A DNA stretch of 64,000 nt from Ruegeria spongiae (GTDB taxonomy: Bacteria > Pseudomonadota > Alphaproteobacteria > Rhodobacterales > Rhodobacteraceae): contig NZ_JAMFMB010000011.1 in NCBI RefSeq assembly GCF_023502395.1, positions 1 through 64,000 of the forward strand, written 5' to 3'. Below the pieces are notes generated by a model. That model was given only the letters and a program-made list of their open reading frames with translations, ran no database searches and was not told the DNA's origin. Every line of letters begins with the position of its first letter. Within the stretch, counting starts at the first letter, position 1. Below, piece by piece: positions 17,646 through 26,600 of this stretch. Position numbers and translations under genes: made by a program.

Positions 17646-19319
17646 TTAATGTTCGACGCGGTCGTCGGTCTCCGCCTCGGACTCTGCCGACTGCACCTCT
17701 TCCGGTGCGGCCAGCGCCCCGTTGGCCAGGCCGCCGACTCCGTTTTCCATCGACAGGCCAAGCTCTTCGCCCAGTTTCTTGAGCGCGGGCATCTGCACTG
17801 CCATGCCCATGATGGAATCGAGCGCTTGGTTGACCACCGGCTTGTCGCCGCTGGCCGCTGTGCCCGGCGTCCCGGCCCCACCAATGCCGCTGACCTGGTG
17901 GATCTTGATCGAGTCGATCTTTTCGGCCGGTTTGACCATCTGGGTGATGATCTCGGGCATGGCGTCGATCCGGGCCATATCGACCTTCATGCGGATCAGT
18001 TCCGGCGACAGCACATTCTCGGCCTCGACAATGGCGCGCTTACCTTCAGCTTCGGCAAGCATGTCGTTCTTCTTGGCCTCGGCGCGAATATTGAGAGCAT
18101 CGGCCTCGGCCTGCGCCTCTTCGCGGCGCGCTTCGGCCCGGTCGACGGCGGCGTCCTTTTCCGCCTGCGCGGCCAGTCGGATGGCCGTGGCCTGACGCTC
18201 GGCCTCGCGGGTGGCTTCGATCAGCACGATCTGCTTTTCACGCTCGGCCTCGGCCACCTGACGGGCGGTTACCACCGCTTCGGTCGCCTTGGTCGCTTCG
18301 GCACGGGCCAGATCAGCCGAGGCACGGGCGCGGCTTTCCTCTTCGGATTTCTGCGCGATGATGATCTGACGTTCCTGTTCGGCCACTTCCAGCTCGCGCT
18401 CTTTCGAGATCTCGGCATCGCGGATCTTGCGCTCGCGCTCGATCTCTGCCGACCGGATGGCTTCCTCACGGGCGATCCGGGCGCGTTCGGTTTCACGCAC
18501 CGAATCCTCGGTCCGGGCCGCGATCTCTGCCTCCTGCGCCACGCGCAGTGTTTCGACCTTTTCCACCTGAGCGATGCGCGCCTGTTCTTCATCCTGCTCG
18601 ATCAGCAGCTTCTGACGTTGCGCCTCCATCGCCGCACGGCGCACTTCGACATCTGCATCGGCATCAATCTGCGCGCGCTCTTTCTTCGAGGTGGCAATCA
18701 CCTCGGCCAGTTTACGCATACCAACGGCGTTGAAGGCGTTATTTTCATCCAGCGCCTCAAACGGCGTCTGGTCGAGTGCGGTCAGCGAGACCGATTCCAG
18801 CGAAAGGCCGTTTTTCAGCAGATCCTCGGACACCGCATTCTGCACCTCTTGCACAAAGTCGGCGCGGTTTTCGTGCAGCCCGTCCATGGTCATCTGCGCG
18901 GCAACCGCACGCAGGCCGTCGATCAGCTTGCCTTCGATCATCTCGCGCAGCAGTTCCACATCGAAAGTCCGGCTGCCCAGCGTTTGCGCGGCGCGTGCGA
19001 TCCCCTCATCAGTGGCCATGACCGAGACGTAGAATTCCACGCCCACATCCACCCGCATCCGGTCCTGGGTGATCAGAGCCGCCTCTCCGCTGCGCTGCAC
19101 CTCAAGGCGCAGGGTCTTCATGTTGACCGGGCTCACCTCGTGCAGCAGGGGCACAACGATCGTACCGCCATCCATGATGACCTTCTTGCCGCCAGCCCCG
19201 GTTTTTACAAGGCTCACCTCGCGGGTCGCGCGCCGATACAATCGGCCCAGGACCAGGCCGATAATCAGCAGGAACACCACCACGGTGAGCGCAGAAATCA
19301 ACAGGAATTGAAATTCCAT
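17646..19319 (-). CDS. Flotillin/YqiK-family SPFH protein
   Basis: A 557-residue membrane-scaffold protein. An N-terminal hydrophobic anchor (residues 5-26) is followed by an SPFH domain (about 30-210) and then a very long Glu/Ala/Arg-rich coiled coil (about 215-440), with a Gly/Ala-containing tail. The length and order match bacterial flotillins of the YqiK type, which organise membrane microdomains. The gene lies 31 bases downstream of the YqiJ-like gene, the same partner it has in E. coli and many other bacteria. AGGAGA precedes the ATG. Confidence 0.93.
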   Translation of the reverse strand: MEFQFLLISALTVVVFLLIIGLVLGRLYRRATREVSLVKTGAGGKKVIMDGGTIVVPLLHEVSPVNMKTLRLEVQRSGEAALITQDRMRVDVGVEFYVSVMATDEGIARAAQTLGSRTFDVELLREMIEGKLIDGLRAVAAQMTMDGLHENRADFVQEVQNAVSEDLLKNGLSLESVSLTALDQTPFEALDENNAFNAVGMRKLAEVIATSKKERAQIDADADVEVRRAAMEAQRQKLLIEQDEEQARIAQVEKVETLRVAQEAEIAARTEDSVRETERARIAREEAIRSAEIERERKIRDAEISKERELEVAEQERQIIIAQKSEEESRARASADLARAEATKATEAVVTARQVAEAEREKQIVLIEATREAERQATAIRLAAQAEKDAAVDRAEARREEAQAEADALNIRAEAKKNDMLAEAEGKRAIVEAENVLSPELIRMKVDMARIDAMPEIITQMVKPAEKIDSIKIHQVSGIGGAGTPGTAASGDKPVVNQALDSIMGMAVQMPALKKLGEELGLSMENGVGGLANGALAAPEEVQSAESEAETDDRVEH

Positions 19320-19350
19320 CTATACGTCTCCTTCAAAGTTTTTAATTTGG

Positions 19351-20085
19351 TTATTCGGACATGCCGATCAGGACGAAACTACCGCTGCGCCGGTCGCGCA
19401 GCACCAGAACCTCGGTGCCTTGCGACAGGGTTTCCCCTTCGCGCATGGGTTCGGCGCGCAGGTAATGGGCATTGCCGAACCGGTCGATCACACGAACCTC
19501 GGCAGGACGCCCCTTTGAGGCGGTGCCCTGCGTGATCACCCCACGATGACGGGACAGGCGACGCACCGAGGTGGACTCGGTCTCGGTGTGCGGCAGCAGC
19601 CGGGCAAAGACCGCGCCAAAACCGCGCGCGAACCAGATACCAAAGGCAGCAGCCGGGATCGCGGCGAGCCATCCGGGCAGGTTGAGACCGATGAGATCAC
19701 GCAGAGCCATCTGCAGGCCCAACCCACTCAGGCCGAAGCCCATCAGCAGGGTGGCCAGCCAGATCATCGTGGGCATCTTGCCCAGTCCCAGCCAGCTTGC
19801 CGACCCTATGGTGTCGCCTGCCGGGGCGTCCAGCGCGGCCTCACCCAACTCACCGGGGTCCAGATCGACCTCCAGATCAACGTCAACATCCAGATCGGCG
19901 TCGATATCCAGGTCAAACCCATCGAGATCCGGCGCATCTGCGACATCCAGATCGACCTCCCCTTCGCCCGCCATCAGGCTGCCACCCACCATCAGCGCCA
20001 CCAGTTCCAGAACCAGCAGACCCAACAGCAAGGCAAGCGCCATGGTAAAGGCCGCAAACGCACCCTCGAGCAGGAAGTCAAACAT
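19351..20085 (-). CDS. YqiJ-like membrane protein with an aspartate-rich insert
   Basis: A 244-residue NfeD/YqiJ-type partner of flotillin. It has a transmembrane segment at 10-35, two more around 105-165, and a C-terminal OB-fold domain (about 175-240, GVITQGTASKGRPAEVRV). Residues 44-77 form a striking alternating Asp-hydrophobic run (pattern DLDID, DLDVDVDLEVDLDP) with about 17 acidic residues in 34. It is encoded just upstream of the flotillin gene and should act with it in the membrane. The ATG at 20085 is used; the TTG before it is not needed. Confidence 0.88.
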   Translation of the reverse strand: MFDFLLEGAFAAFTMALALLLGLLVLELVALMVGGSLMAGEGEVDLDVADAPDLDGFDLDIDADLDVDVDLEVDLDPGELGEAALDAPAGDTIGSASWLGLGKMPTMIWLATLLMGFGLSGLGLQMALRDLIGLNLPGWLAAIPAAAFGIWFARGFGAVFARLLPHTETESTSVRRLSRHRGVITQGTASKGRPAEVRVIDRFGNAHYLRAEPMREGETLSQGTEVLVLRDRRSGSFVLIGMSE

Positions 20086-20343
20086 CAATGGATGTCCCTC
20101 GTTTTTTGTATGCAGTAGTATACAGTCAATATGGGAGGTAATTCCCGATTTTCAAGAACCCGTGAGGTCATTAGTCAACCGGAGGGTATGCAAAGGACAA
20201 AGCCCTGCGCAATGCCATAACGCTTCAAAAGCGCCACCGATTGCGCCACGTCACGGCTATTTCGCCCGGCTACCAAAGCTACCCTTTTGCTGCAGCGCCA
20301 CATGGGGTAGACGGGCGCGCAGACAGATACGCGGACTGGGCAT

Positions 20344-22062
20344 ATGGCAAGAATTCTCATCACCTCGGCGATCCCCTATATCAACGGGATCAAGCACCTC
20401 GGCAATCTGATCGGCTCGCAACTGCCTGCCGATCTCTATGCGCGCTACCTGCGTGGCCGGGGCAATGAGGTGATGTTCCTCTGCGCCACCGATGAACACG
20501 GCACCCCCGCCGAACTGGCCGCCGCCAAGGCCGGTCAACCGGTCGCTGATTATTGCGCCCAGATGTACGGCGTGCAGGCTGAGATCGCGCAGAACTTTGG
20601 CCTGAGCTTCGATCACTTCGGTCGCTCCTCCAGCCAGCAGAACCACCGCCTGACGCAGCATTTCGCAGGCCGTCTGGCCGAGGCCGGGCTGATCCGCGAA
20701 GTGGTCGAGAAACAGGTCTATTCCAACGCCGATGGCCGCTTCCTGCCGGATCGTTATATCGAGGGCACCTGCCCCAATTGCGGCTATGAGCGTGCGCGCG
20801 GCGATCAATGCGAGAACTGCACCAAGCAGCTGGACCCGACCGATCTGATCGAGCCGCGTTCAGCCATCAGCGGCTCGACCGATCTGGAGGTGCGCGAAAC
20901 CAAGCACCTCTATCTGCGTCAATCAGCATTGAGCGACCAACTGGACAGGTGGATCGACAGCAAGGCCGACTGGCCGGTGCTGACCACCTCGATTGCCAAG
21001 AAATGGCTGCATGATGGCGACGGCCTGCAGGACCGGGGCATCACCCGCGATCTGGACTGGGGCATTCCGGTCAAGAAAGGCGATGAGGACTGGCCGGGGA
21101 TGGAAGGCAAGGTCTTCTACGTCTGGTTCGACGCGCCGATTGAATATATCGCCTGCGCCGCCGAATGGGCCGAGGCCAATGGCAAGACGGATGCCGACTG
21201 GCAGCGCTGGTGGCGCACCGACAAGGGTGCCGATGACGTGCGTTATGTCCAGTTCATGGGCAAGGACAACGTCCCCTTCCACACGCTCAGCTTCCCGGCG
21301 ACCATTCTGGGCTCGGGCGAGCCGTGGAAGATGGTCGATCACCTGAAATCGTTCAACTATCTGAACTATGATGGCGGCCAGTTCTCGACCTCGCAAGGCC
21401 GAGGTGTCTTCATGGATCAGGCGCTGGAAATCCTTCCGGCGGATTACTGGCGCTGGTGGCTGCTCAGCCATGCGCCCGAAAGCAGCGACAGCGAGTTCAC
21501 CTGGGAAAACTTCCAGCAATCGGTGAACAAGGACCTGGCCGATGTGCTGGGCAATTTCGTCAGCCGGATCACCAAGTTCTGCCGCTCGAAATTCGGCGAG
21601 GCGGTGCCCGAGGGTGGTGCCTATGGCGAACAGGAAGCGGCGCTGATCGCCGATCTGACCGCTAAGGTCCGTGCCTATGAGGGGCATATGGAGGCCATGG
21701 AGGTTCGCAAATCGGCGCAGGAGCTGCGGGCGATCTGGGTGGCAGGCAACGAATACCTGCAAAGCGCCGCGCCATGGGCCACGTTCAAAACCGACCCTGA
21801 AAAGGCCGCCGCGCAGGTGCGTCTGGGCCTGAACCTGATCCGGCTTTATGCGGTGCTCAGCGCGCCCTTCATCCCTTTTACCTCGGCCCGGATGCTGGAC
21901 GCGATGGGGGTCAGCGACACCGCATGGCCCGAGGATGTGGCCGCCAGCCTGTCCGCGCTGGAACCGGGGCATGGCTTTACGGTGCCCGAGGTGCTCTTTG
22001 CCAAGATCACCGACGATCAGCGCGAGGATTGGGAAACCCGGTTCTCCGGCACCCGCGACTGA
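20344..22062 (+). CDS. metG: Methionyl-tRNA synthetase
   Basis: A 572-residue class I synthetase that charges tRNA-Met. The first signature appears as [11 protein letters not shown] at residues 11-21. A zinc knuckle of two CxxC pairs lies at about 144-160. The second signature region reads FSTSQGRG near residue 346, without the usual first lysine of KMSKS-type loops, a divergence that I cannot judge for activity. The anticodon-binding domain follows. There is no C-terminal dimerisation (EMAP-like) domain. It is transcribed alone, divergent from yqiJ. Confidence 0.95.
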   Translation: MARILITSAIPYINGIKHLGNLIGSQLPADLYARYLRGRGNEVMFLCATDEHGTPAELAAAKAGQPVADYCAQMYGVQAEIAQNFGLSFDHFGRSSSQQNHRLTQHFAGRLAEAGLIREVVEKQVYSNADGRFLPDRYIEGTCPNCGYERARGDQCENCTKQLDPTDLIEPRSAISGSTDLEVRETKHLYLRQSALSDQLDRWIDSKADWPVLTTSIAKKWLHDGDGLQDRGITRDLDWGIPVKKGDEDWPGMEGKVFYVWFDAPIEYIACAAEWAEANGKTDADWQRWWRTDKGADDVRYVQFMGKDNVPFHTLSFPATILGSGEPWKMVDHLKSFNYLNYDGGQFSTSQGRGVFMDQALEILPADYWRWWLLSHAPESSDSEFTWENFQQSVNKDLADVLGNFVSRITKFCRSKFGEAVPEGGAYGEQEAALIADLTAKVRAYEGHMEAMEVRKSAQELRAIWVAGNEYLQSAAPWATFKTDPEKAAAQVRLGLNLIRLYAVLSAPFIPFTSARMLDAMGVSDTAWPEDVAASLSALEPGHGFTVPEVLFAKITDDQREDWETRFSGTRD

Positions 22063-22069
22063 CGTTACA

Positions 22070-22090
22070 GGGTTGGCTCAACGCCAACCC
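22070..22090. terminator. Inverted repeat between convergent metG and aminotransferase genes
   Basis: A perfect 8-bp stem GGGTTGGC (22070-22077) with GCCAACCC (22083-22090) and a 5-base loop fills the 29-base gap between two convergent stops. There is no T-run, so it is at best a bidirectional or factor-assisted terminator. Confidence 0.5.
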
Positions 22091-22091
22091 C

Positions 22092-23414
22092 TCAGGTGAT
22101 GACGCTCTCAATCGCTGCCGATAGCCGGTCGGCGATCAGGTCGGCATCGCTCTCTTCCATCACAAAAGGCGGGGCCAGCAGCACGTGATCGCCGTGGCGT
22201 CCGTCACGGGTTCCGGGCATCGGGTAGCAGATCAACCCCTGCGCCATCGCCGCCGCTTTCAGCTTGCCCGCGAGACCCAACGCCGGATCAAAGGGCATTT
22301 TGCTGTCCCGGTCCTGCACCAGTTCGACGCCGCGAAACAGACCGCGGCCCCGGATGTCACCCACATGGGCGTGCTGGCTCAACCGGTCGCGCAGGGCGGC
22401 GTCCAACTGCGTTCCGCGTTCCTGCACCTGCGGCATCAGGTCCCGCTCCAGCATCTCGGACAGCACAGCATGGCCCGCAGCGGTGGCGACCGGATGGCCG
22501 ATATAGGTGTGGCCGTGCTGGAAGAACCCGGTGCCCTCCGCGATCGCCTGATAGATCTGCGCCGAGCACAGCATCGCGCCGATGGGCTGATATCCCGCGC
22601 CCAGCCCCTTGGCGATGGTCACGATATCGGGCCGCACGCCTTCGCCATTGCAGGCAAAGAGATGTCCGGTCCGACCCATGCCGCACATGACCTCATCGAG
22701 GATCAATAAAACCCCGTAAGTATCACATATCTCTCGGATACGCGCAAAATACCCCTCAACCGCAGGCACCGCGCCCAGGGTTGCGCCCACCACCGGTTCG
22801 GCGATGAACGCCATGACGGTTTCGGGACCGAGGCGCAGGATTTCCGCCTCCAGTTCATCGGCAACCCGGCGGCCGTATTCGGCTGGCGTCTCGGTCTCTT
22901 GGCGCTCGGCATATTCAAAACAGGGCGCGATATGGCTGACCCCGATCAGCAACGGATCGAACTGCTTGCGCCGCCACGCATTGCCCCCCGCCGCCAACGC
23001 ACCCAGCGTGTTGCCATGATAGCTCTGTCGCCGCGCGATCAAGTTGCGCCGCTCGGGCTGGCCAATTTCGAGGTAATACTGCCGCGCCAGCTTGATCGCG
23101 GATTCCACCGCCTCGGAACCGCCCGAGACGAAATAGACCCGGTCGATGCCCTCGGGGGCTTGCGCGATCAGCAGATCGGCCAATTGTTCGGCAGGCTCGG
23201 AGGTGAAGAACCCGGTATGGGCAAAGGCCAGTTGATCCACCTGATCCTTTACCGCCTGACGGACCCGTGCGTTGGAGTGACCCAGACAGGACACCGCCGC
23301 GCCGCCCGAGGCATCGAAATACCGCTTGCCCTGCGCGTCGATCAGATAACAACCGTCACCGGCAACCGCACTGGGCAGCTCAGCGCGGCAATGGCGTGGG
23401 AAGACATGGCTCAT
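22092..23414 (-). CDS. Class III (PLP-dependent) aminotransferase
   Basis: A 440-residue omega-amino-acid/diamine-type aminotransferase. PLP-site motifs are LILDEVMCGMGRTG and TIAKGLGAGYQP, with the Schiff-base lysine at residue 269. MSHVFPRH at 23414 is the natural start and overlaps the BKACE stop by 4 bases. The last gene of a three-gene unit (GlxA regulator, BKACE, aminotransferase), it probably deaminates a beta- or omega-amino acid, and the resulting beta-keto acid would be the BKACE substrate. The actual substrate is not known. Confidence 0.9.
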   Translation of the reverse strand: MSHVFPRHCRAELPSAVAGDGCYLIDAQGKRYFDASGGAAVSCLGHSNARVRQAVKDQVDQLAFAHTGFFTSEPAEQLADLLIAQAPEGIDRVYFVSGGSEAVESAIKLARQYYLEIGQPERRNLIARRQSYHGNTLGALAAGGNAWRRKQFDPLLIGVSHIAPCFEYAERQETETPAEYGRRVADELEAEILRLGPETVMAFIAEPVVGATLGAVPAVEGYFARIREICDTYGVLLILDEVMCGMGRTGHLFACNGEGVRPDIVTIAKGLGAGYQPIGAMLCSAQIYQAIAEGTGFFQHGHTYIGHPVATAAGHAVLSEMLERDLMPQVQERGTQLDAALRDRLSQHAHVGDIRGRGLFRGVELVQDRDSKMPFDPALGLAGKLKAAAMAQGLICYPMPGTRDGRHGDHVLLAPPFVMEESDADLIADRLSAAIESVIT

Positions 23415-24166
23415 GGGAAGTCCCTTTCCAATTCGGCCCGCAGCACGGCCACTGCCGCTGCATTGTCGGGCCATTCACGTCCATCCGGGGCGTGCAGGTT
23501 GTTTTCGAACCCGACCCGCAGATACGCGGCCCCTGCCCGTGCAGCAGTAATCAGACAGGCCTGCTCCTGCGGTCCAAAGGCGCAGAGGCTGAAACGCAGC
23601 CCCCTCATTTCCGGCAAGAGCGTGGCAAGCTCATCGGGATGGCCGGGACGCGCCGGGGTGTAGGCGCCCAGCACGCAGATCACCTCATCCTGTTGGGGCC
23701 GGACAATGCCTGCGGCGCGCCAGCTGCGCAGCAAGGCCAGATCCTGCGCATCATAGACGATATGCTGCACCCGTGTGCCCTGTTCGGCACAAAGCCCGTA
23801 GAGCGTTTCCGCAATCTCGGGGCTGCGGTTGATTTCGCGCACCGAAACACTTGCCCAACTTGGCGCAAGATCCCTGAGACACGCGAATTGCGCCAATGGG
23901 TCGTAGCGCCCCGCGGCTTCGGTGGTGACCTGCAGCTCCAGCCCGTCGACCTCGTGCAGCGCGGCCAGAACCTCGCGATACAGCCCGGCATCCAGTGAAT
24001 GCCGGCCCGCCGCGTCGCGCACATGCAGGTGCACGGCATCCGCCCCGGCGGCGTGGCAGGATCGGGCGGTTTGCACGATCTCCTCCGGCGTGACCGGCAG
24101 GGCGGCGTGATCGGATTGTCCGCGTCGCGCCCCGTTGGGGGCGACCATGATGCGAGGTCGGGTCAT
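23411..24166 (-). CDS. BKACE-family beta-keto acid cleavage enzyme, short form
   Basis: A 251-residue DUF849 enzyme, about 50 residues shorter than the carnitine-operon copy. The Zn ligands are kept: HLH in AVHLHVRDAAGR near residue 45 and Glu in VGFENN near 227. Sequence identity to the other BKACE in the window is low, so a different substrate is expected. MTRPRIMVAPNGARRG at 24166 is the start. The coupled aminotransferase suggests that the keto acid comes from an amino acid. Confidence 0.87.
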   Translation of the reverse strand: MTRPRIMVAPNGARRGQSDHAALPVTPEEIVQTARSCHAAGADAVHLHVRDAAGRHSLDAGLYREVLAALHEVDGLELQVTTEAAGRYDPLAQFACLRDLAPSWASVSVREINRSPEIAETLYGLCAEQGTRVQHIVYDAQDLALLRSWRAAGIVRPQQDEVICVLGAYTPARPGHPDELATLLPEMRGLRFSLCAFGPQEQACLITAARAGAAYLRVGFENNLHAPDGREWPDNAAAVAVLRAELERDFP

Positions 24167-24200
24167 GTTCAGCACTCTCTGTTTCCCGGAGCATATGCCA

Positions 24201-24213
24201 TGACGCGGCGTCA
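24201..24213. promoter_or_regulatory. Palindrome TGACGCGGCGTCA upstream of the BKACE gene
   Basis: A perfect 13-base palindrome in the 80-base gap between the GlxA-type regulator gene and the BKACE gene. Its half, TGACGC, recurs twice upstream of the regulator at 25275-25280 and 25301-25306. It is a candidate binding site for the local regulator; this is inference from recurrence and position. Confidence 0.4.
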
Positions 24214-24246
24214 CACCTTCGCGAATCCGACATCAAAGACCCGGCA

Positions 24247-25203
24247 CTACGACATGGCCCGCTTTCGGTCATCCGATGGAAGAACGCCGAACAACCTCTT
24301 GTATACACGCGAAAATGTCACAGGTTTATACCCGTAATCCAGCGCGATCTCGGTCAGGTCGCGACGGCCCGACAGCACATCGAGCCGCGCATCTTCTAGC
24401 CGCAACTGCGCGTAGACACGGCCCGGCGGCTGGTCGAATTCCTGCATAAACAGCCTCTCCAACTGGCGCTGGGAGATGCCCAGATCAGCCGCGATCCGGG
24501 CAATGGAGAGCGGCGCAAACAGGTTGGCCCGCATCCGGCGCAGCGCGGCAAAGACCAGATGATTTGCGGTCTCGAACCGCATCTCTGAACCGCGCCGCTG
24601 CGGTGCCCGCCCGTCCCGCACCGCGTCGATGACCAGCCGCGCGGCAATCTCGTCGGCGGTCTCGGGGCCAAATTCCGCACGCACCAGATGCAGCATCAGA
24701 TCGCTTGCCGCACCACCCCCCGCGCAGGTCGCGATCTGCGCGTCATGGGTGAACAGCGCAGTGGTCACCTTGACCTTGGGGAAGTCCTGCCGCAGATAGG
24801 CAAAATCCTCCCAATGGGCACTGACGGAACGGCCATTCAGCAACCCCGCCTGCGCCAGGCGCACCACCCCCGAGGAGACGCCCCAGACCGGGTGCCCGCG
24901 CCGGGCCCAGTCGCGCAACCGCGCCACCAGAGCAGGGGCAGGCACCTTGCTGGCCTCGGCTCCGGCGACAACGATCAGGGTCGCGCGGGATGGCACCTCG
25001 GACGGGTAGAGATCGGGGATCAGCGCAAAACCGTTCGACGCCCTGACCGGTGCGCCGCTCAGGCCAAGCGCCTTGTATCGCAACCTTGCCTTGGGGTGGA
25101 CCCGATGCAGCAGGCGCAGAACTTCGACCGCTGACGAAAACGCCTGCATGGTGAAGCCCGCATCCAGAACAAATACAAAAAGCCGGTCTGAGGACGCGCC
25201 CAT
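24247..25203 (-). CDS. GlxA-family AraC-type regulator of the BKACE/aminotransferase module
   Basis: A 318-residue protein with a DJ-1/PfpI-like N-terminal domain (about 5-185) and a C-terminal AraC HTH region (about 210-310; IARIAADLGISQRQLERLF). Same architecture as the carnitine regulator at 5345 but clearly divergent in sequence. It is the first gene of the unit that includes the BKACE and aminotransferase genes, so it probably senses an amino acid-like or quaternary-amine-like ligand. The start at 25203 has GGAAGG upstream; 25221 is an alternative ATG. Confidence 0.87.
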   Translation of the reverse strand: MGASSDRLFVFVLDAGFTMQAFSSAVEVLRLLHRVHPKARLRYKALGLSGAPVRASNGFALIPDLYPSEVPSRATLIVVAGAEASKVPAPALVARLRDWARRGHPVWGVSSGVVRLAQAGLLNGRSVSAHWEDFAYLRQDFPKVKVTTALFTHDAQIATCAGGGAASDLMLHLVRAEFGPETADEIAARLVIDAVRDGRAPQRRGSEMRFETANHLVFAALRRMRANLFAPLSIARIAADLGISQRQLERLFMQEFDQPPGRVYAQLRLEDARLDVLSGRRDLTEIALDYGYKPVTFSRVYKRLFGVLPSDDRKRAMS

Positions 25204-25274
25204 CTCTGCCTTCCCAACCATCACCTGCTCAGGGTAACCGCGCGGCGATAAGGCAAGGAAGTCAAAAAACGCAA

Positions 25275-25306
25275 TGACGCCAATATTTAGCCCGAGAATC
25301 TGACGC
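25275..25306. promoter_or_regulatory. Direct TGACGC repeats in the GlxA/RND divergent region
   Basis: TGACGC occurs at 25275-25280 and again at 25301-25306, 26 bases apart start to start, between the GlxA-type regulator and the RND adaptor gene. AraC-type proteins often bind direct repeats with such spacing, and the same hexamer forms the palindrome at 24201. Autoregulation or control of the pump is possible. Evidence is pattern only. Confidence 0.3.
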
Positions 25307-25418
25307 TTGAGATATTCCCGGAATGCGGCCATCCTGCGTGGAATGCCAGTGACTCGGGATGCCGCATCCGACATCGCGCCGCTGACCCAGATTGTATACA
25401 TTGAACGAGGCTTTTCGC

Positions 25419-26597
25419 ATGCCGCCGCTTTCCTCCTGCCTGTCCGCTCCTGCCCGCTCGCCGCTTGCACTGCGGCCCTTCGTGACCGGGATCGCCCTAG
25501 CGGGCGCCCTTTGGACCGCGCCTGCCCTCGCGCAGGAGGGGGAATCGGCCCCGCCGAAAGTGTCGATCGCTGCGGCCTATACGCAGGAAATCACCGATGA
25601 GGCCGTGTTCATCGGCCGGGGCGAGGCGATCGATGAGGTCGATATCATCGCCCGCGTCAGCGGATTTCTCGAGGCGCAGCAGGTCGCGGATGGCGCAAAT
25701 GTCAAAAAGGGAGAGCTGCTCTTCGAAATCGAGCCGGATCTCTACGAGGCCACGCTCGAGGCCCGCAAGGCCGATCTGGACAAGGCCGAAGCCAATCTGG
25801 AACTGGCCAAGCTGGAGCTTGCGCGGAAAGAGGAACTGCTGCGGCGCGACGCGGTGCCGGTCTCGGAGCGCGACGTGGCGCGCGCCAACGAACTTGAGGC
25901 CGAAGCGCAGATCAAATCCGCCAAGGCCGCCATTCAGCAGGCCGAACTTGACCTGAGCTACACCAAGATCAGCGCGCCTTTTGACGGGCGTCTGGGCCGC
26001 GTGGCCACAAGTGTCGGCGATATTGTCGGTCCCTCAAAGCCGCCTCTGGTGTCGCTGGTGCGCGAAGCGCCGATCTATGTCAGCTTCGCCATCAACGAGA
26101 AACTGCTGCTCAACGTGCTGCAGAATTCCGGCGAGACCACGGCGACATTGGCCAGTTCGGATCAGAAACCGGATGTCTTCGTGGAACTGCCCAACGGAAC
26201 CAAGCTGGACGAGACCGGACATATCGTCTTTGTCGACAATCAGATCGACCCGCTGACCGGGGCCATCACCATCCGGGCCGAGTTCGAGAACACCTCGCGT
26301 CTGCTGGTGGACGGAGCCTTTGTGCATGTCAGTATCCAGGCGCTTGAGCCGACATTGCAGGTGCTGATCCCACAAGCCGCACTGCAACGCGACCAACGTG
26401 GCGAGTTCGTGCTGGTGGTCAATAACAAGCAGATGGTCGAGCAGCGCTATATTCAGACCGGCGACCCCGAGGGCACGGCCATCATCGTGACCGAAGGCCT
26501 TGTCGAAGGCGAAAGCGTGATCGTCGAAGGGCTGCAACGGGTCCGGCCCGGCGTGGCGGTCGACGCCGTCGTCGCCTCAGACTCGCCGGGGGAATAA
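25419..26597 (+). CDS. RND efflux periplasmic adaptor (MFP/HlyD type)
   Basis: A 392-residue adaptor. A signal peptide covers residues 1-38 (ends TAPALA). Then come a barrel-sandwich half, a coiled-coil hairpin rich in Lys/Glu/Ala (about 95-165, split by RDAVPVSERD), the second half (LSYTKISAPFDGRLG) and a beta-barrel domain. It links the RND pump to an outer-membrane channel. ACGAGG upstream favours 25419 over the earlier in-frame ATG/TTG codons. It is three bases from the pump gene. No outer-membrane factor gene is nearby, so a shared TolC-like protein is expected. Confidence 0.92.
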   Translation: MPPLSSCLSAPARSPLALRPFVTGIALAGALWTAPALAQEGESAPPKVSIAAAYTQEITDEAVFIGRGEAIDEVDIIARVSGFLEAQQVADGANVKKGELLFEIEPDLYEATLEARKADLDKAEANLELAKLELARKEELLRRDAVPVSERDVARANELEAEAQIKSAKAAIQQAELDLSYTKISAPFDGRLGRVATSVGDIVGPSKPPLVSLVREAPIYVSFAINEKLLLNVLQNSGETTATLASSDQKPDVFVELPNGTKLDETGHIVFVDNQIDPLTGAITIRAEFENTSRLLVDGAFVHVSIQALEPTLQVLIPQAALQRDQRGEFVLVVNNKQMVEQRYIQTGDPEGTAIIVTEGLVEGESVIVEGLQRVRPGVAVDAVVASDSPGE

Positions 26598-26600
26598 CGC

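Noticed and set aside
17634-19535. A 633-codon open frame on the plus strand opposite the flotillin gene
   Set aside because: It is antisense to a clear flotillin coding region. Its His/Leu/Gly-rich translation is the usual shadow of an Ala/Glu-rich coiled coil in GC-rich DNA.
20175-20363. A 62-codon minus-strand frame between yqiJ and metG
   Set aside because: No convincing ribosome binding site or codon pattern, no family, and it overlaps the metG start.
25392-25418. Earlier in-frame start for the RND adaptor
   Set aside because: The upstream codons lack a ribosome binding site at proper distance, whereas ACGAGG lies 8 bases before the ATG at 25419, which begins a normal signal peptide.
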